Of a stretch of DNA of 64,000 nt, positions 55,025-63,230 are shown one piece after another. The stretch comes from Aquabacterium sp. A7-Y (GTDB lineage Bacteria > Pseudomonadota > Gammaproteobacteria > Burkholderiales > Burkholderiaceae_C): NCBI RefSeq assembly GCF_026153205.1, contig NZ_JAPFBW010000010.1, positions 1 through 64,000 on the forward strand, in the 5' to 3' direction. The notes below the pieces were generated by a model. It ran no database searches and was not told the origin of the DNA. It saw nothing but the letters and a program-made list of their open reading frames with translations. Within the stretch, counting starts at the first letter, position 1. Every line of letters begins with the position of its first letter. A program made the translations under genes and the position numbers.

Positions 55025-56290
55025 TCATCGTCCTTCGTAGCTGATGCGGTAGATCACGCCGTTTTCGTCCTCGGCGACCAGCAGCGAGCCGTCCGGGGCC
55101 TGGGCCAGCCCGGCCAGCCGGCCGAAACGTGCCGGGCGCTGCACCTTCTGGTGCACAGCCACGCTGTGGCTGTGGCCCGGGTCCTGCGCATTGGGCGGCG
55201 CCGCCACCAGCCAGCCGGTGGCGAAGTCCTCGATCGCCAGCGGCTTGCCCGCCGCGTCGAAACGCACCCGCACCACCTTGTAGCCGCTCGGCACGGCGCG
55301 GTTCCAGGAGCCGCGCATCGCGACGAAGGCGCTGTGGCGGTAGTCGGCCGGGAACTGGCTGCCGGTGTAGAACACCATGCCGATCGGCGCGGCATGCGCG
55401 GTGTAGGTCAAGGCCGGCGCCTCGGTGGTGGGACAGAAGTCCGCCTTGGTGGTGTGGGGCGGTTCGTTGGCCTGCAACCGGTCCACCTGGCGCTCGCCGT
55501 AACACCAGGGCCAGCCGTAGTCCTTGTTCTTCTCGATGCGGTTGAGCTCTTCGGGCGGCTGGTCGTCGCCGCGCCAGTCGGAGCCATGGTCGAAGCCGTA
55601 GAGGGCACCGCTGCCCGGATGCCAGCCGAAGCCCAGGGTGTTGCGCAGGCCGCGCGCATAGACGCTGCGGCCGCTGCCGTCGGGTCGGGCCACCAGCAGC
55701 GTGGCGCTTTCGCCGTTCGTCTCGCGACAGCTGTTGCAGGTCGAACCGACCGTGATGTAGAGCTGCCCGTCGGGGCCGATGGCGAGCGTGCGGTTGGGGT
55801 GCTGCCCGGCGTCGGGCAGATCGTCGATGATCACGCGCGGCAGGCCGAGCGAGCCGTCGGGCTGCACATCGGCGAGCAGCACCTTGCGGTCCGAGACCAT
55901 GTAGAGCCGCTTGCCGTGCAGCGCGAGGCCGTTGAGCCACTTGATGTTCTGCGCCACCGTCTTGCGCTCGTCGGCAACGCCGTCGCGGTTGGTGTCGCGC
56001 AGCAGCAGCACGTCGCCCTGCTGGCGCCGCGAGGCATAGACGTCGCCGTTCGGCGCGACTTGCAGCCAGCGCACGTTCTGCAGGTTTTGCGCGAACACCG
56101 AGATCTTGAAGCCGGGCGGCAGCTTCAGCGACGCCAGCCGGCTCTCGTCGAAAGGCAGCGGCGTGGGGTCAGTGAGGGTGCCGGTGAGGGTGACCGGCCC
56201 GTCACCGGGCGGCAGCTGCGCGTGCGCGAGCGGTGCGCCGAGCAACAGCCCGGCCAGCAAACCTGCCGCCAAGCCGTGAGGGTGATGCAT
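55025..56290 (-). CDS. Sorbosone dehydrogenase-like (PQQ-type) periplasmic propeller enzyme
   Basis: The 421-residue protein has a signal peptide (about 1-25) and the six-bladed sGDH/sorbosone-dehydrogenase fold. Blocks are LKLPPGFKISVFAQNLQNVR, GDVYASRRQQGDVLLLRDTN, IGPDGQLYITVGSTCNSC, YARGLRNTLGFGWHPGSGAL and FDHGSDWRGDDQPPEELNRI. The last one carries the Asp/Glu motif of this family. PQQ use is known for some members but not certain here. Cys residues at CNSCRET could form a disulphide. The SOD fusion gene follows directly, so the oxidase may produce reactive oxygen that the SOD handles (inference). Confidence 0.88.
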   Translation of the reverse strand: MHHPHGLAAGLLAGLLLGAPLAHAQLPPGDGPVTLTGTLTDPTPLPFDESRLASLKLPPGFKISVFAQNLQNVRWLQVAPNGDVYASRRQQGDVLLLRDTNRDGVADERKTVAQNIKWLNGLALHGKRLYMVSDRKVLLADVQPDGSLGLPRVIIDDLPDAGQHPNRTLAIGPDGQLYITVGSTCNSCRETNGESATLLVARPDGSGRSVYARGLRNTLGFGWHPGSGALYGFDHGSDWRGDDQPPEELNRIEKNKDYGWPWCYGERQVDRLQANEPPHTTKADFCPTTEAPALTYTAHAAPIGMVFYTGSQFPADYRHSAFVAMRGSWNRAVPSGYKVVRVRFDAAGKPLAIEDFATGWLVAAPPNAQDPGHSHSVAVHQKVQRPARFGRLAGLAQAPDGSLLVAEDENGVIYRISYEGR

Positions 56291-56425
56291 GGGGGAGCCT
56301 CCTGCGGATGTCCGTCATGGCGGCGACAGGCGCGAAGCGCGACCCGGCCGCGTGCGAGGGCGGAGCCGCGGCCCCGCCGTCCCGGACTTCAGCAAATTGC
56401 AATCCCAGCGCGGGAGAAACGAGCG

Positions 56426-57712
56426 TCAGTGCGGCGTCGAAAAGCTGCGCACCGCGAAGTCGGCCAAATCCAGGTGATCGGGTGCCTGGCGCTGCACACG
56501 CAGCATCAGCTCGCGGCCGAGTTCGCGCAGTCGCCAGCGGATCTCGCGCAGCACCAGCGTGAGCTCGAGGTGCAGGCCGGGCGCGGGGCCGTCGGAGATC
56601 AGCCGGCGCAGCTCGCCGGCATCGCGCGTGTTGACGCCGGCGCTCGCCAACGCCATGCGGATGCGCTCGTAGCGCATGCCGGCTGCCAGGAAGGTCACCC
56701 GCACCGGGCCCTGCACGCGATCGAGCCGGGTCGTGTACTCCGGGCGGCAGTGCTCGACCGAGTGCAGCCCCGACACCACCCGGTGCACTTCCTCCAGGGT
56801 GTCGTGCCAGGTCGGCAGCTCGATCCGGTCCAGCTCCTGCTCGATCGCGACCCGGCTGGAGGACACCACGTCGACGATGCTCCGGTCGAACTCGCGCGGC
56901 ACCAGCTTCAGGGCCACCCGGGCACTGTGCAGCGGTGTCCGGCTGGCTTCGCTCAAGCCGGCGAGCAGCTCGCTGGCAGCCAGGATGCAGCCCGGCTTGG
57001 TGACGGCAGCGTCCTGCAACCCCATCGGGTAGCCAAAGCCGTCCAGACGTTCATGGTGCTGCAGCACCGCCATGGCCACCGCCTTGTCGAGCTGCGAGAC
57101 CGCGCTCAACAACCGGTGCGCGACCAGCGGGTGCACGCAGACCTGCTTCCACTGGTCCAGCGGCATGTCCCCGCCGGCTCTGAAAACCGCCGGATCGATG
57201 TAGAGCTCGCCGACGTCGTGGAACAGGCCGGAGAGCGCGGCCACCTTCAGCGCGGACTCGCTCTCCAGGCCGAGCTGCTGGTGCAGCGAGATGGCCAGCA
57301 GGCTGACAGCGACGGCATGGTCGAGCTTGCGCGGGTCGGAGCCGCCGTAGAGGGCCAGCAAGGTGTGCAGGGTTTCGATCGCCGGGAAGGCGCGCAGGCA
57401 GTCCAGCGCGGCGAGCGAGCGCGAGGTGCGCAGGGCCTGCAGGGTGCTGTGTTCCTCCAGCAGGCGCTCGCCGCAGCGCACCAGCAGCGCCGGGTCGGGC
57501 CCGCCGGCCACCTTCAGACTGCTTTCGAGCGGCTTGCGCAGCTTGTATTCGAGCAGGCGCTCGCGCACCCGCTCGTCGATGCGTGCGCCTTTGCTGAGCA
57601 GCTTCATGCCGTTGCCCGCCACGATGTCCTCGGTGGCTTCGACCTCGCTGTTTTTGGAGGCGTCCATCACGCGGTCGAGGTAGTGGCGGTTGACGTCGGC
57701 GAATTCATTCAT
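56426..57712 (-). CDS. HD-GYP domain protein (probable c-di-GMP phosphodiesterase)
   Basis: The 428-residue protein has a non-conserved N-terminal region (1-105) and an HD-GYP domain (about 110-290). Metal ligands include His165-Asp166 in GLFHDVGELYID, His194 and His219-His220, and HHERLDGFGYP carries the GYP motif at 227-229. It would linearise c-di-GMP to pGpG or GMP. No receiver, PAS or membrane segment is visible. It lies upstream of the sorbosone-dehydrogenase-like gene with a 135-base gap, so co-transcription is uncertain. Confidence 0.9.
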   Translation of the reverse strand: MNEFADVNRHYLDRVMDASKNSEVEATEDIVAGNGMKLLSKGARIDERVRERLLEYKLRKPLESSLKVAGGPDPALLVRCGERLLEEHSTLQALRTSRSLAALDCLRAFPAIETLHTLLALYGGSDPRKLDHAVAVSLLAISLHQQLGLESESALKVAALSGLFHDVGELYIDPAVFRAGGDMPLDQWKQVCVHPLVAHRLLSAVSQLDKAVAMAVLQHHERLDGFGYPMGLQDAAVTKPGCILAASELLAGLSEASRTPLHSARVALKLVPREFDRSIVDVVSSSRVAIEQELDRIELPTWHDTLEEVHRVVSGLHSVEHCRPEYTTRLDRVQGPVRVTFLAAGMRYERIRMALASAGVNTRDAGELRRLISDGPAPGLHLELTLVLREIRWRLRELGRELMLRVQRQAPDHLDLADFAVRSFSTPH

Positions 57713-58030
57713 GAACAGGAACCCGGCGATACGTCCGGGCGTGACAGGACCTGTTCGTTTATCGGCAAGCCGCCATGACGATAAAGCGCGGGAAGCGAGA
57801 CGGAAGTCGCACTTCGCTGCGAGCGCAAGTTGTCAGGCGGTGGACGGTGATCATCACAGGCGCCGCGAGGAGCGACGGGGAAAGCCGACCAGCATAGCCG
57901 GGCGCCTTGCCGGGCGCGGTGATCCGGGCAGCGTGCACAAAAACGGGGCAGGAAAACCCCTAGTGCGGCGCAAGCGGCGTCGCCCTACAGTCTCGACACT
58001 CGCTGCGAGCCCGGCCTGCCAGGTGTTTCG

Positions 58031-58100
58031 CACAGAGCGGGGGTCTGAGGAGACACAGAGAAGCAGTACAAGAGACTCTGTGACGCACAACGGATGTCAC
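58031..58100 (+). promoter_or_regulatory. Leader with mutually exclusive stems, riboswitch-like candidate
   Basis: CACAGAG occurs twice (58031-58037 and 58054-58060), and either copy can pair with CTCTGTG at 58076-58082. GTGAC (58080-58084) can instead pair with GTCAC (58096-58100), and it shares three bases with the first stem. An intrinsic terminator follows directly, before the TSUP start at 58226. This looks like conditional control of transcription, but no known riboswitch class is recognised. Confidence 0.4.
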
Positions 58101-58108
58101 AATTGCGG

Positions 58109-58141
58109 GGGCGCTGACCACAGTCGGCGCCCTTCGTTTTT
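58109..58141 (+). terminator. Intrinsic terminator in the TSUP leader
   Basis: GGGCGCTGAC (58109-58118) and GTCGGCGCCC (58123-58132) form ten pairs with one G-U around CACA, followed by TTCGTTTTT. It is 85 bases before the TSUP start codon on the same strand and after no plus-strand gene. Confidence 0.75.
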
Positions 58142-58225
58142 GTGCGTCCGCATCCCGGGCCCTGCTGCCCCTCGACGCGGCCTCATCCCCTCCTCTCGCG
58201 TCCCGCGCCCGCCCATCGCTCCACG

Positions 58226-58990
58226 ATGTTCGAACTTGTCGTTGCCACGCTTGCCTCGCTGTTTGCCGGATTTGTCGATGCCATCGTCGGCGGGGGCGGC
58301 CTGATCCTCGTGCCGGCGCTGTTCGGCGTGTTCCCGAACGCCGCCCCGGCGACCCTGTTCGGGACCAACAAGGGCGCCGCGGTCTGGGGCACCGCGTGGG
58401 CTACGCTGCAGTACGCCAAGCGCGTCGAGATGGTGTGGTCGGCACTGCTGCCAGCGGCGCTCGCCGCCCTGGTCGGCGCGGCGCTGGGCGCGTGGACCGT
58501 GACCCTGGTGTCGCCCACCGGGCTGCGCAAGGCACTGCCCGTGATCCTGCTGCTGGTGCTGCTCTACACCCTCGTGCGCAAGGACCTGGGGCGTGAACAC
58601 ACACGCCGTTATGCCGGTCGCCAGGAGGCCGGGGTGGCCTCGCTGATCGGCGTGGCGATCGGCTTCTACGACGGCTTTTTCGGCCCCGGCACCGGCAGCT
58701 TTTTCGTCTTCCTCTTCGTGCGCCTGCTCGGCTACGACTTCCTGCACGCCTCGGCCAGTGCCAAGCTGCTCAACACCGCGACCAACCTGTCGGCGCTGGG
58801 CCTGTTCATCGCCAAGGGCCACATCTGGTGGCACTACGCGATCGCGATGGCGGTGGCCAACATCCTCGGCAGTCTGGTCGGCACCCGCTTGGCACTCAAG
58901 CACGGAGCCGGCTTCGTCCGCGGCGTCTTTATCGTCGTGGTGGCCGCGCTGATCGTGAAGACCGGCTACGACGCATTTTTCCGGCTTTGA
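58226..58990 (+). CDS. TSUP-family membrane permease
   Basis: The 254-residue inner-membrane protein has seven to eight hydrophobic segments and the TauE/SafE (TSUP) repeats FAGFVDAIVGGGGLILVPAL and IGFYDGFFGPGTGSFFVFLF. Members export or import sulfite, sulfoacetate, taurine-derived or other sulfur organics. Substrate is not predictable from sequence. ATG at 58226 is chosen because the first conserved segment starts there; the frame is open back to 58142, across the end of the leader. It is preceded by the terminator and competing stems. Confidence 0.9.
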   Translation: MFELVVATLASLFAGFVDAIVGGGGLILVPALFGVFPNAAPATLFGTNKGAAVWGTAWATLQYAKRVEMVWSALLPAALAALVGAALGAWTVTLVSPTGLRKALPVILLLVLLYTLVRKDLGREHTRRYAGRQEAGVASLIGVAIGFYDGFFGPGTGSFFVFLFVRLLGYDFLHASASAKLLNTATNLSALGLFIAKGHIWWHYAIAMAVANILGSLVGTRLALKHGAGFVRGVFIVVVAALIVKTGYDAFFRL

Positions 58991-59087
58991 CGCCACAACA
59001 CGGTCAGGTCTGACAGGTGTTGTCGCGCCTCTGCGACCAGGGCCCGCAGCTTCTCGCACAAGACGTAAGGAGCCTGCTCAAGCCGGC

Positions 59088-61046
59088 GTGGTTGCAGGTA
59101 CAGTGAGCCGGCTCAACGGCCCTGAACATCGCGATGCCCGCTCAGCCGCCCAGCCCCGCCCCCCGTCCCCCAGCGGCCTCAGCACGCGGGTCAGGATCGG
59201 GCTGGGTTTCGGCACGCTGGCGCTGGTCCTGTTCCTGCTGGTGGGCTGGGCCTCCGGTGTCTCGGCGCGCCGGCAGGTGAGCGCCGACGCTGGCGAATCG
59301 CTTGCGGAGCTGTCGCGCCACCTGTCCTCGACGCTCGAGGCCGACATGGCCGAGCGCTACCGCGAGATCCAGAACATCGCGAACCTGGTGCATCTGCAGG
59401 GCAGCCGCCTCGACGCACGTCAGTGGCGTGCCGTGCTGGAGCAGCTGCAGCTGTCCCACCACCACTACGCCTGGATCGGCGTGACCGACACGCGCGGCAT
59501 CGTGCTCGCGGCCACCAGCGGCATGCTCGAAGGGCGCGACGTGTCGCAGCGGCCCTGGTTCGTGGAGGGCCGCGAGGGCCCCTATGTCGGCGACGTGCAC
59601 GATGCCGTGCTGCTGGCCAGCCTGCTGCCCTCCACCGGCAAGGAGCCGCTGCGCCTGGTCGACGTGGCCGCGCCCATCATGCAGGGCGACGAGGTGCTGG
59701 GCGTGTTGGGGGCCCACCTCAGCTGGACATGGGCCGAGCAGCTCGGCAACCAGGTGCTGGCGCCCATCGAGCTGGCGCGCAAGGCGGAGGTGGTGGTGCT
59801 CAATGCCAAGGGCGAGCTGCTGCTGGGCCCGAAGGGCCGGCCGCCGGTGACGCTCACGCGCGGGCAGATCGAGCGGCTCTCCGAGCGCCGCTGGGGCACC
59901 GAGACCTGGAGCGACGGCCGCGAGTACCTGAGCGCCGCCCACTTCGGCCCCGGCCGCTACGACTACCCCGGCCTGCGCTGGACCGTGGTGGTGCGCCAGC
60001 CGCTGGAGACTGCGGTCGCCGCGGCTCAACGCCTGCAGTGGCAGATCTGGGGCTTCGGCGTGATCGGCACGCTGGCCTTCGCGCTGTCCGGCTGGTCTCT
60101 GGCCGGGCGGCTCGCGGCGCCGCTGCGCAAGGTCGCCCGCGACGCGCAGTTGCTGAGCCGTCACGGCGACACACCACAAGACGAGGCCTTCAGCCACAAC
60201 GAGGTGGCTTTGCTGTCGCGTGCGCTGGGCGAGCTGGTGAGGCAGCTGCGTGAACGTGAGCGCGAGCTGGTCACGCTCAACGAGACCTTGGAGCAGCGCG
60301 TCGAAGACCGCACCGAGGCGCTGGAGCGCGCCAATGCCGACCTGCAGGCCTTCTCGCGCAGCGTCTCGGACGACTTGAAGGGCCCGCTCGCCGCCATCGG
60401 CGCCGCCGCGCGCATGGTGACCGAGCTGAACGGCGTGCGGCTGGACGAACGCTCGCAGCAGATGCTGTCGCTGATGGCGGCCGAGTGCGACCGCCTCGGC
60501 GAGCTGGTCGACGAACTGCTGGCGCTCTCGCGCGTCGACTACCAGCCGCTGCAGACCCAGCGTTTCGAGATGGAAGTGCTGGTGCGCGCGGTCGTGGCCG
60601 ATGTGCTGAGCGATGCCGACCGCGCGACCGCCGTGCCGGGCCGCTGGAAGGTGGAGGTTCAACCCCTGCCGCCGGTCGAGGGGGATGCGGTGTTGCTGCG
60701 TCAGGTCTGGCAGAACCTGCTGACCAATGCCGTGAAGTTCACCCGCGGGGTGCGTGAACCGCAGATCGAGGTCGGCGCGCGCACCGATGCCCGTGAGCAC
60801 GTGTTCTGGGTGCGCGACAACGGCGTGGGTTTCGAGATGCGCCATGCCGATCGCCTGTTCACGGCGTTCCAGCGCCTGCACTCGGCGATTGAATTCCCCG
60901 GCAGCGGTGTCGGCCTGTCCATCGTCAAGCGTATCGTCGACCGCCATGAGGGGCGCGTCTGGGCCGAGGGCCGGCCCGGTGAAGGCGCGACCTTCTACTT
61001 CGCGCTGCCGCGCCATCCCGAGCGCGAGCGTCCGCGCGGCGCTTGA
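59088..61046 (+). CDS. Sensor histidine-kinase-like protein lacking the phospho-accepting His
   Basis: The 652-residue protein has a first membrane segment (about 36-56), a periplasmic dCache-like domain (60-300) with YAWIGVTDTRGIVLAATSGM and WFVEGREGPYVGDV, a second membrane segment (about 320-340), HAMP and a coiled coil (about 388-420). The HisKA motif reads FSRSVSDDLKGPLAAI, with Asp428 where the family has His (FSxSVSHDL). The codon is GAC at 60369-60371. The ATPase domain is intact (LLTNAVKFT, DNGVGFE, GSGVGLSIVKRI). Autophosphorylation at the usual site is not possible. The GTG at 59088 is a provisional start. Confidence 0.86.
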   Translation: MVAGTVSRLNGPEHRDARSAAQPRPPSPSGLSTRVRIGLGFGTLALVLFLLVGWASGVSARRQVSADAGESLAELSRHLSSTLEADMAERYREIQNIANLVHLQGSRLDARQWRAVLEQLQLSHHHYAWIGVTDTRGIVLAATSGMLEGRDVSQRPWFVEGREGPYVGDVHDAVLLASLLPSTGKEPLRLVDVAAPIMQGDEVLGVLGAHLSWTWAEQLGNQVLAPIELARKAEVVVLNAKGELLLGPKGRPPVTLTRGQIERLSERRWGTETWSDGREYLSAAHFGPGRYDYPGLRWTVVVRQPLETAVAAAQRLQWQIWGFGVIGTLAFALSGWSLAGRLAAPLRKVARDAQLLSRHGDTPQDEAFSHNEVALLSRALGELVRQLRERERELVTLNETLEQRVEDRTEALERANADLQAFSRSVSDDLKGPLAAIGAAARMVTELNGVRLDERSQQMLSLMAAECDRLGELVDELLALSRVDYQPLQTQRFEMEVLVRAVVADVLSDADRATAVPGRWKVEVQPLPPVEGDAVLLRQVWQNLLTNAVKFTRGVREPQIEVGARTDAREHVFWVRDNGVGFEMRHADRLFTAFQRLHSAIEFPGSGVGLSIVKRIVDRHEGRVWAEGRPGEGATFYFALPRHPERERPRGA

Positions 61047-61058
61047 GGCACGGCCCGC

Positions 61059-62615
61059 TCAGGCGGCGAACAGCCCCTGGTGCTGCTGCCGCAGCAGATT
61101 CTTCTGCACCTTGCCCATGGTGTTGCGGGGCAGTTCGGCGCAAAACATCACACGCTTGGGCACCTTGAAGGCCGCGATGCGCTCTTTCAGCGCGCCGACC
61201 AGATCGGCCTCGTGCAGGCTGGCTCCCGGACGCGGCACCACCACCGCGACGACCGCCTCGCCGAAGTCCGGATGGGGCACGCCGATCACCGCGGACTCGG
61301 CCACGCCGTCGATCTCGTTGAGGTAAGCCTCGACCTCGGCCGGGTAGACGTTGTAGCCGCCGCTGATGACGAGGTCCTTGCTGCGGCCGACGATGCTGAG
61401 GTAGCCCGCGTCGTCGAAGCGGCCGACATCGCCGGTCCTGAACCATCCGTCGGCGCTGAACTCCTCGGCGGTCTTTTCGGGCAGGCGCCAGTAGCCGGCG
61501 AAGACATTGGGCCCGCGCACCTCGATCGCGCCGATCTCGCCCGGCGCACAGAGCCGGCCCGAGCCGGCCTCCACCACCCGCAGCTGCACGCCGGGCAGCG
61601 GCCGGCCCACCGTGCCGCCGCGGCGCTCGCCGTCTTCGCTGCGGCACGGGTTGGAAGTCAGCATCACCGTCTCGCTCATGCCGTAGCGCTCCAGGATGGT
61701 GTGGCCGGTGCGCGCCCGGAAGCTCTCGAAGGTGTCGATCAGCAGCGGCGCCGAACCGCTGATGAACAGCCGCATGCCGGCGCAGGCCTCGCGGGTCAGG
61801 CCCGGCTCGGCAAGCAGGCGCACATACAGTGTCGGCACGCCCATGAAGACCGTCGCGCGCGGCAGCCGGGCCACGACCGCGGCGGCGTCGAACTTCGACA
61901 TCCAGAGCATGCGGCTGCCCGACAACAGGGCGCCGTGGATCGCGACGAAAAGCCCGTGGATGTGGAAGATGGGCAAGGCGTGGATCAGCACGTCCTCGCG
62001 CCGCCAGTCCCAGTAGTGGTGCAGCGTGCGGGCATTGCTCAGCATGTTGCCGTGGGTGAGCATCGCGCCCTTGCTGCGTCCGGTGGTGCCCGAGGTATAG
62101 AGGATCACGGCCAGGTCAGCAGCCCGCCGCGCGACCACCTCGTGGCGGTCGCTGTGGTGCGAGGCACGCTCCAGCAGCGAGCCGCTGCGGTCGTCGTCCA
62201 GCGTGAACACGAAGGCGGTGCCGCGCGAGAAGGCCAGCTTGCTGACGGCGGAGAAGTTGCGGCTTGCGCAGACCACGACGGCGGGCTCGGCATCGGTGAT
62301 GAAATGCTCCAGCTCGGCCAGCTGGTAGGCGTTGTTGAGCGGCACATACACCAGGCCGGCCCGCAGCGTCGCGAGGTAGAGCATCAGGGCCTCGACCGAC
62401 TTGTCGACCTGCACGGCAACACGCGAGCCGTCCGGCAGCTCCAGGGAGGCAAGCAGGTGGGCCATCATCGCGCTACCGCGCTCGAGGTCGCTCCAGCTGT
62501 AGTGCAGGCCGGTGTCGGTCTCGATGGCGGTGGTGTCCGGCGTGTCGGGCCAGGCGGCCCGCAGCGCGGTGTAGAGATTGAGGTCGAGGTCGCGGTCGTC
62601 GAAGGTGGTGGGCAT
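61059..62615 (-). CDS. Malonyl-CoA synthetase-like acyl-CoA ligase
   Basis: The 518-residue adenylate-forming enzyme has the P-loop-like YTSGTTGRSKGAMLTHGN, then YGMSETVMLTSNP, GWFRTGDVGRFDDAGY and KDLVISGGYNVYPAEVE, and the catalytic Lys near the C-terminus (PRNTMGKVQKN). Overall it resembles MatB, which makes malonyl-CoA from malonate, ATP and CoA, especially in ALPIFHIHGLFVAIHGAL. Closely related ligases use other short dicarboxylic or fatty acids, so the gene name matB is not assigned. ATG at 62615 starts at the typical N-terminus. It converges on the kinase-like gene. Confidence 0.87.
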   Translation of the reverse strand: MPTTFDDRDLDLNLYTALRAAWPDTPDTTAIETDTGLHYSWSDLERGSAMMAHLLASLELPDGSRVAVQVDKSVEALMLYLATLRAGLVYVPLNNAYQLAELEHFITDAEPAVVVCASRNFSAVSKLAFSRGTAFVFTLDDDRSGSLLERASHHSDRHEVVARRAADLAVILYTSGTTGRSKGAMLTHGNMLSNARTLHHYWDWRREDVLIHALPIFHIHGLFVAIHGALLSGSRMLWMSKFDAAAVVARLPRATVFMGVPTLYVRLLAEPGLTREACAGMRLFISGSAPLLIDTFESFRARTGHTILERYGMSETVMLTSNPCRSEDGERRGGTVGRPLPGVQLRVVEAGSGRLCAPGEIGAIEVRGPNVFAGYWRLPEKTAEEFSADGWFRTGDVGRFDDAGYLSIVGRSKDLVISGGYNVYPAEVEAYLNEIDGVAESAVIGVPHPDFGEAVVAVVVPRPGASLHEADLVGALKERIAAFKVPKRVMFCAELPRNTMGKVQKNLLRQQHQGLFAA

Positions 62616-62738
62616 CGTCGTGTCGGGCTCGGACGGAAAGGGCGCATTGTCTGACGTGAAACGCCCGACCTGGGCTTGATCCACCTCGCCGATCGGGCTG
62701 ATGATGCGTTCACGACACAACGCAGGGAGCGTACCCGC

Positions 62739-63221
62739 ATGGAAGCGAGCACAAGAAAGCTTTGGCTGGCCCGGCAGACGGCCGAGCGCGGCATCACCTT
62801 CGAGGACGAGATACGTCCCGGCGCCCACTACGAAGTGGCCGTCGAACACGAGGGCCAGATCTGGGTGAGCGGTCAGATCCCCCGGGTGCAGGGCCGTATC
62901 GTGGTGACCGGCCGGGTCGGTGAGGACGTGTCACTCGATCAGGCCCGCCACGCCGCCGAGGTCTCGACCCTGCGCGCCCTGGCCATCCTGCAGGCGCGGC
63001 TGGGCTGCCTGAGCCGGGTGGCCCGGGTGCTGCGCATGACGGTCTATGTGCAGAGCTCGGCCGGCTTCACCCAGCAGAGCGAAGTGGCCGACGCGGCGTC
63101 GGCGCTGCTCTACGGCGCCTTTGCGCCGTCCGGCGGACACACGCGGACCTCGGTCGGCGTGTACCAGCTGCCGAAAAACGCGGCGGTCGAGCTCGACTTC
63201 GTTTTTGCCTTGGCGCGCTGA
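62739..63221 (+). CDS. Rid-family (YjgF/RidA-like) protein
   Basis: The 160-residue protein starts at an ATG with AGGGAG nine bases before. It has the Rid fold with YEVAVEHEGQIWVSGQIPRV, RHAAEVSTLRALAILQARLG, VARVLRMTVYVQSSAGFTQQ and HTRTSVGVYQLPKNAAVELD. RTSVGV has Arg at the position that deaminates enamine/imine intermediates in RidA. The length is longer than RidA (about 128), typical of the Rid5-7 subfamilies. It is divergent from the acyl-CoA ligase and converges on a LysR gene. Confidence 0.87.
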   Translation: MEASTRKLWLARQTAERGITFEDEIRPGAHYEVAVEHEGQIWVSGQIPRVQGRIVVTGRVGEDVSLDQARHAAEVSTLRALAILQARLGCLSRVARVLRMTVYVQSSAGFTQQSEVADAASALLYGAFAPSGGHTRTSVGVYQLPKNAAVELDFVFALAR

Positions 63222-63230
63222 GCGCTTCTC

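Larger units (their letters stand above)
57713..58225. other. Intergenic region holding a structured leader of the TSUP gene
   Basis: No protein gene is supported in these 513 bases. The left half presumably includes the HD-GYP promoter. A plus-strand TACAGT at 57986-57991 is a possible -10 without a good -35. The right part carries the paired elements listed separately. Confidence 0.55.

Noticed and set aside
54563-57778. Plus-strand frame of 1071 codons
   Set aside because: It is antisense to three clearly identified genes (SOD fusion, sorbosone-dehydrogenase-like, HD-GYP).
59142-61016. Minus-strand frame of 624 codons
   Set aside because: It is antisense to the sensor-kinase-like gene, whose domains are unmistakable.
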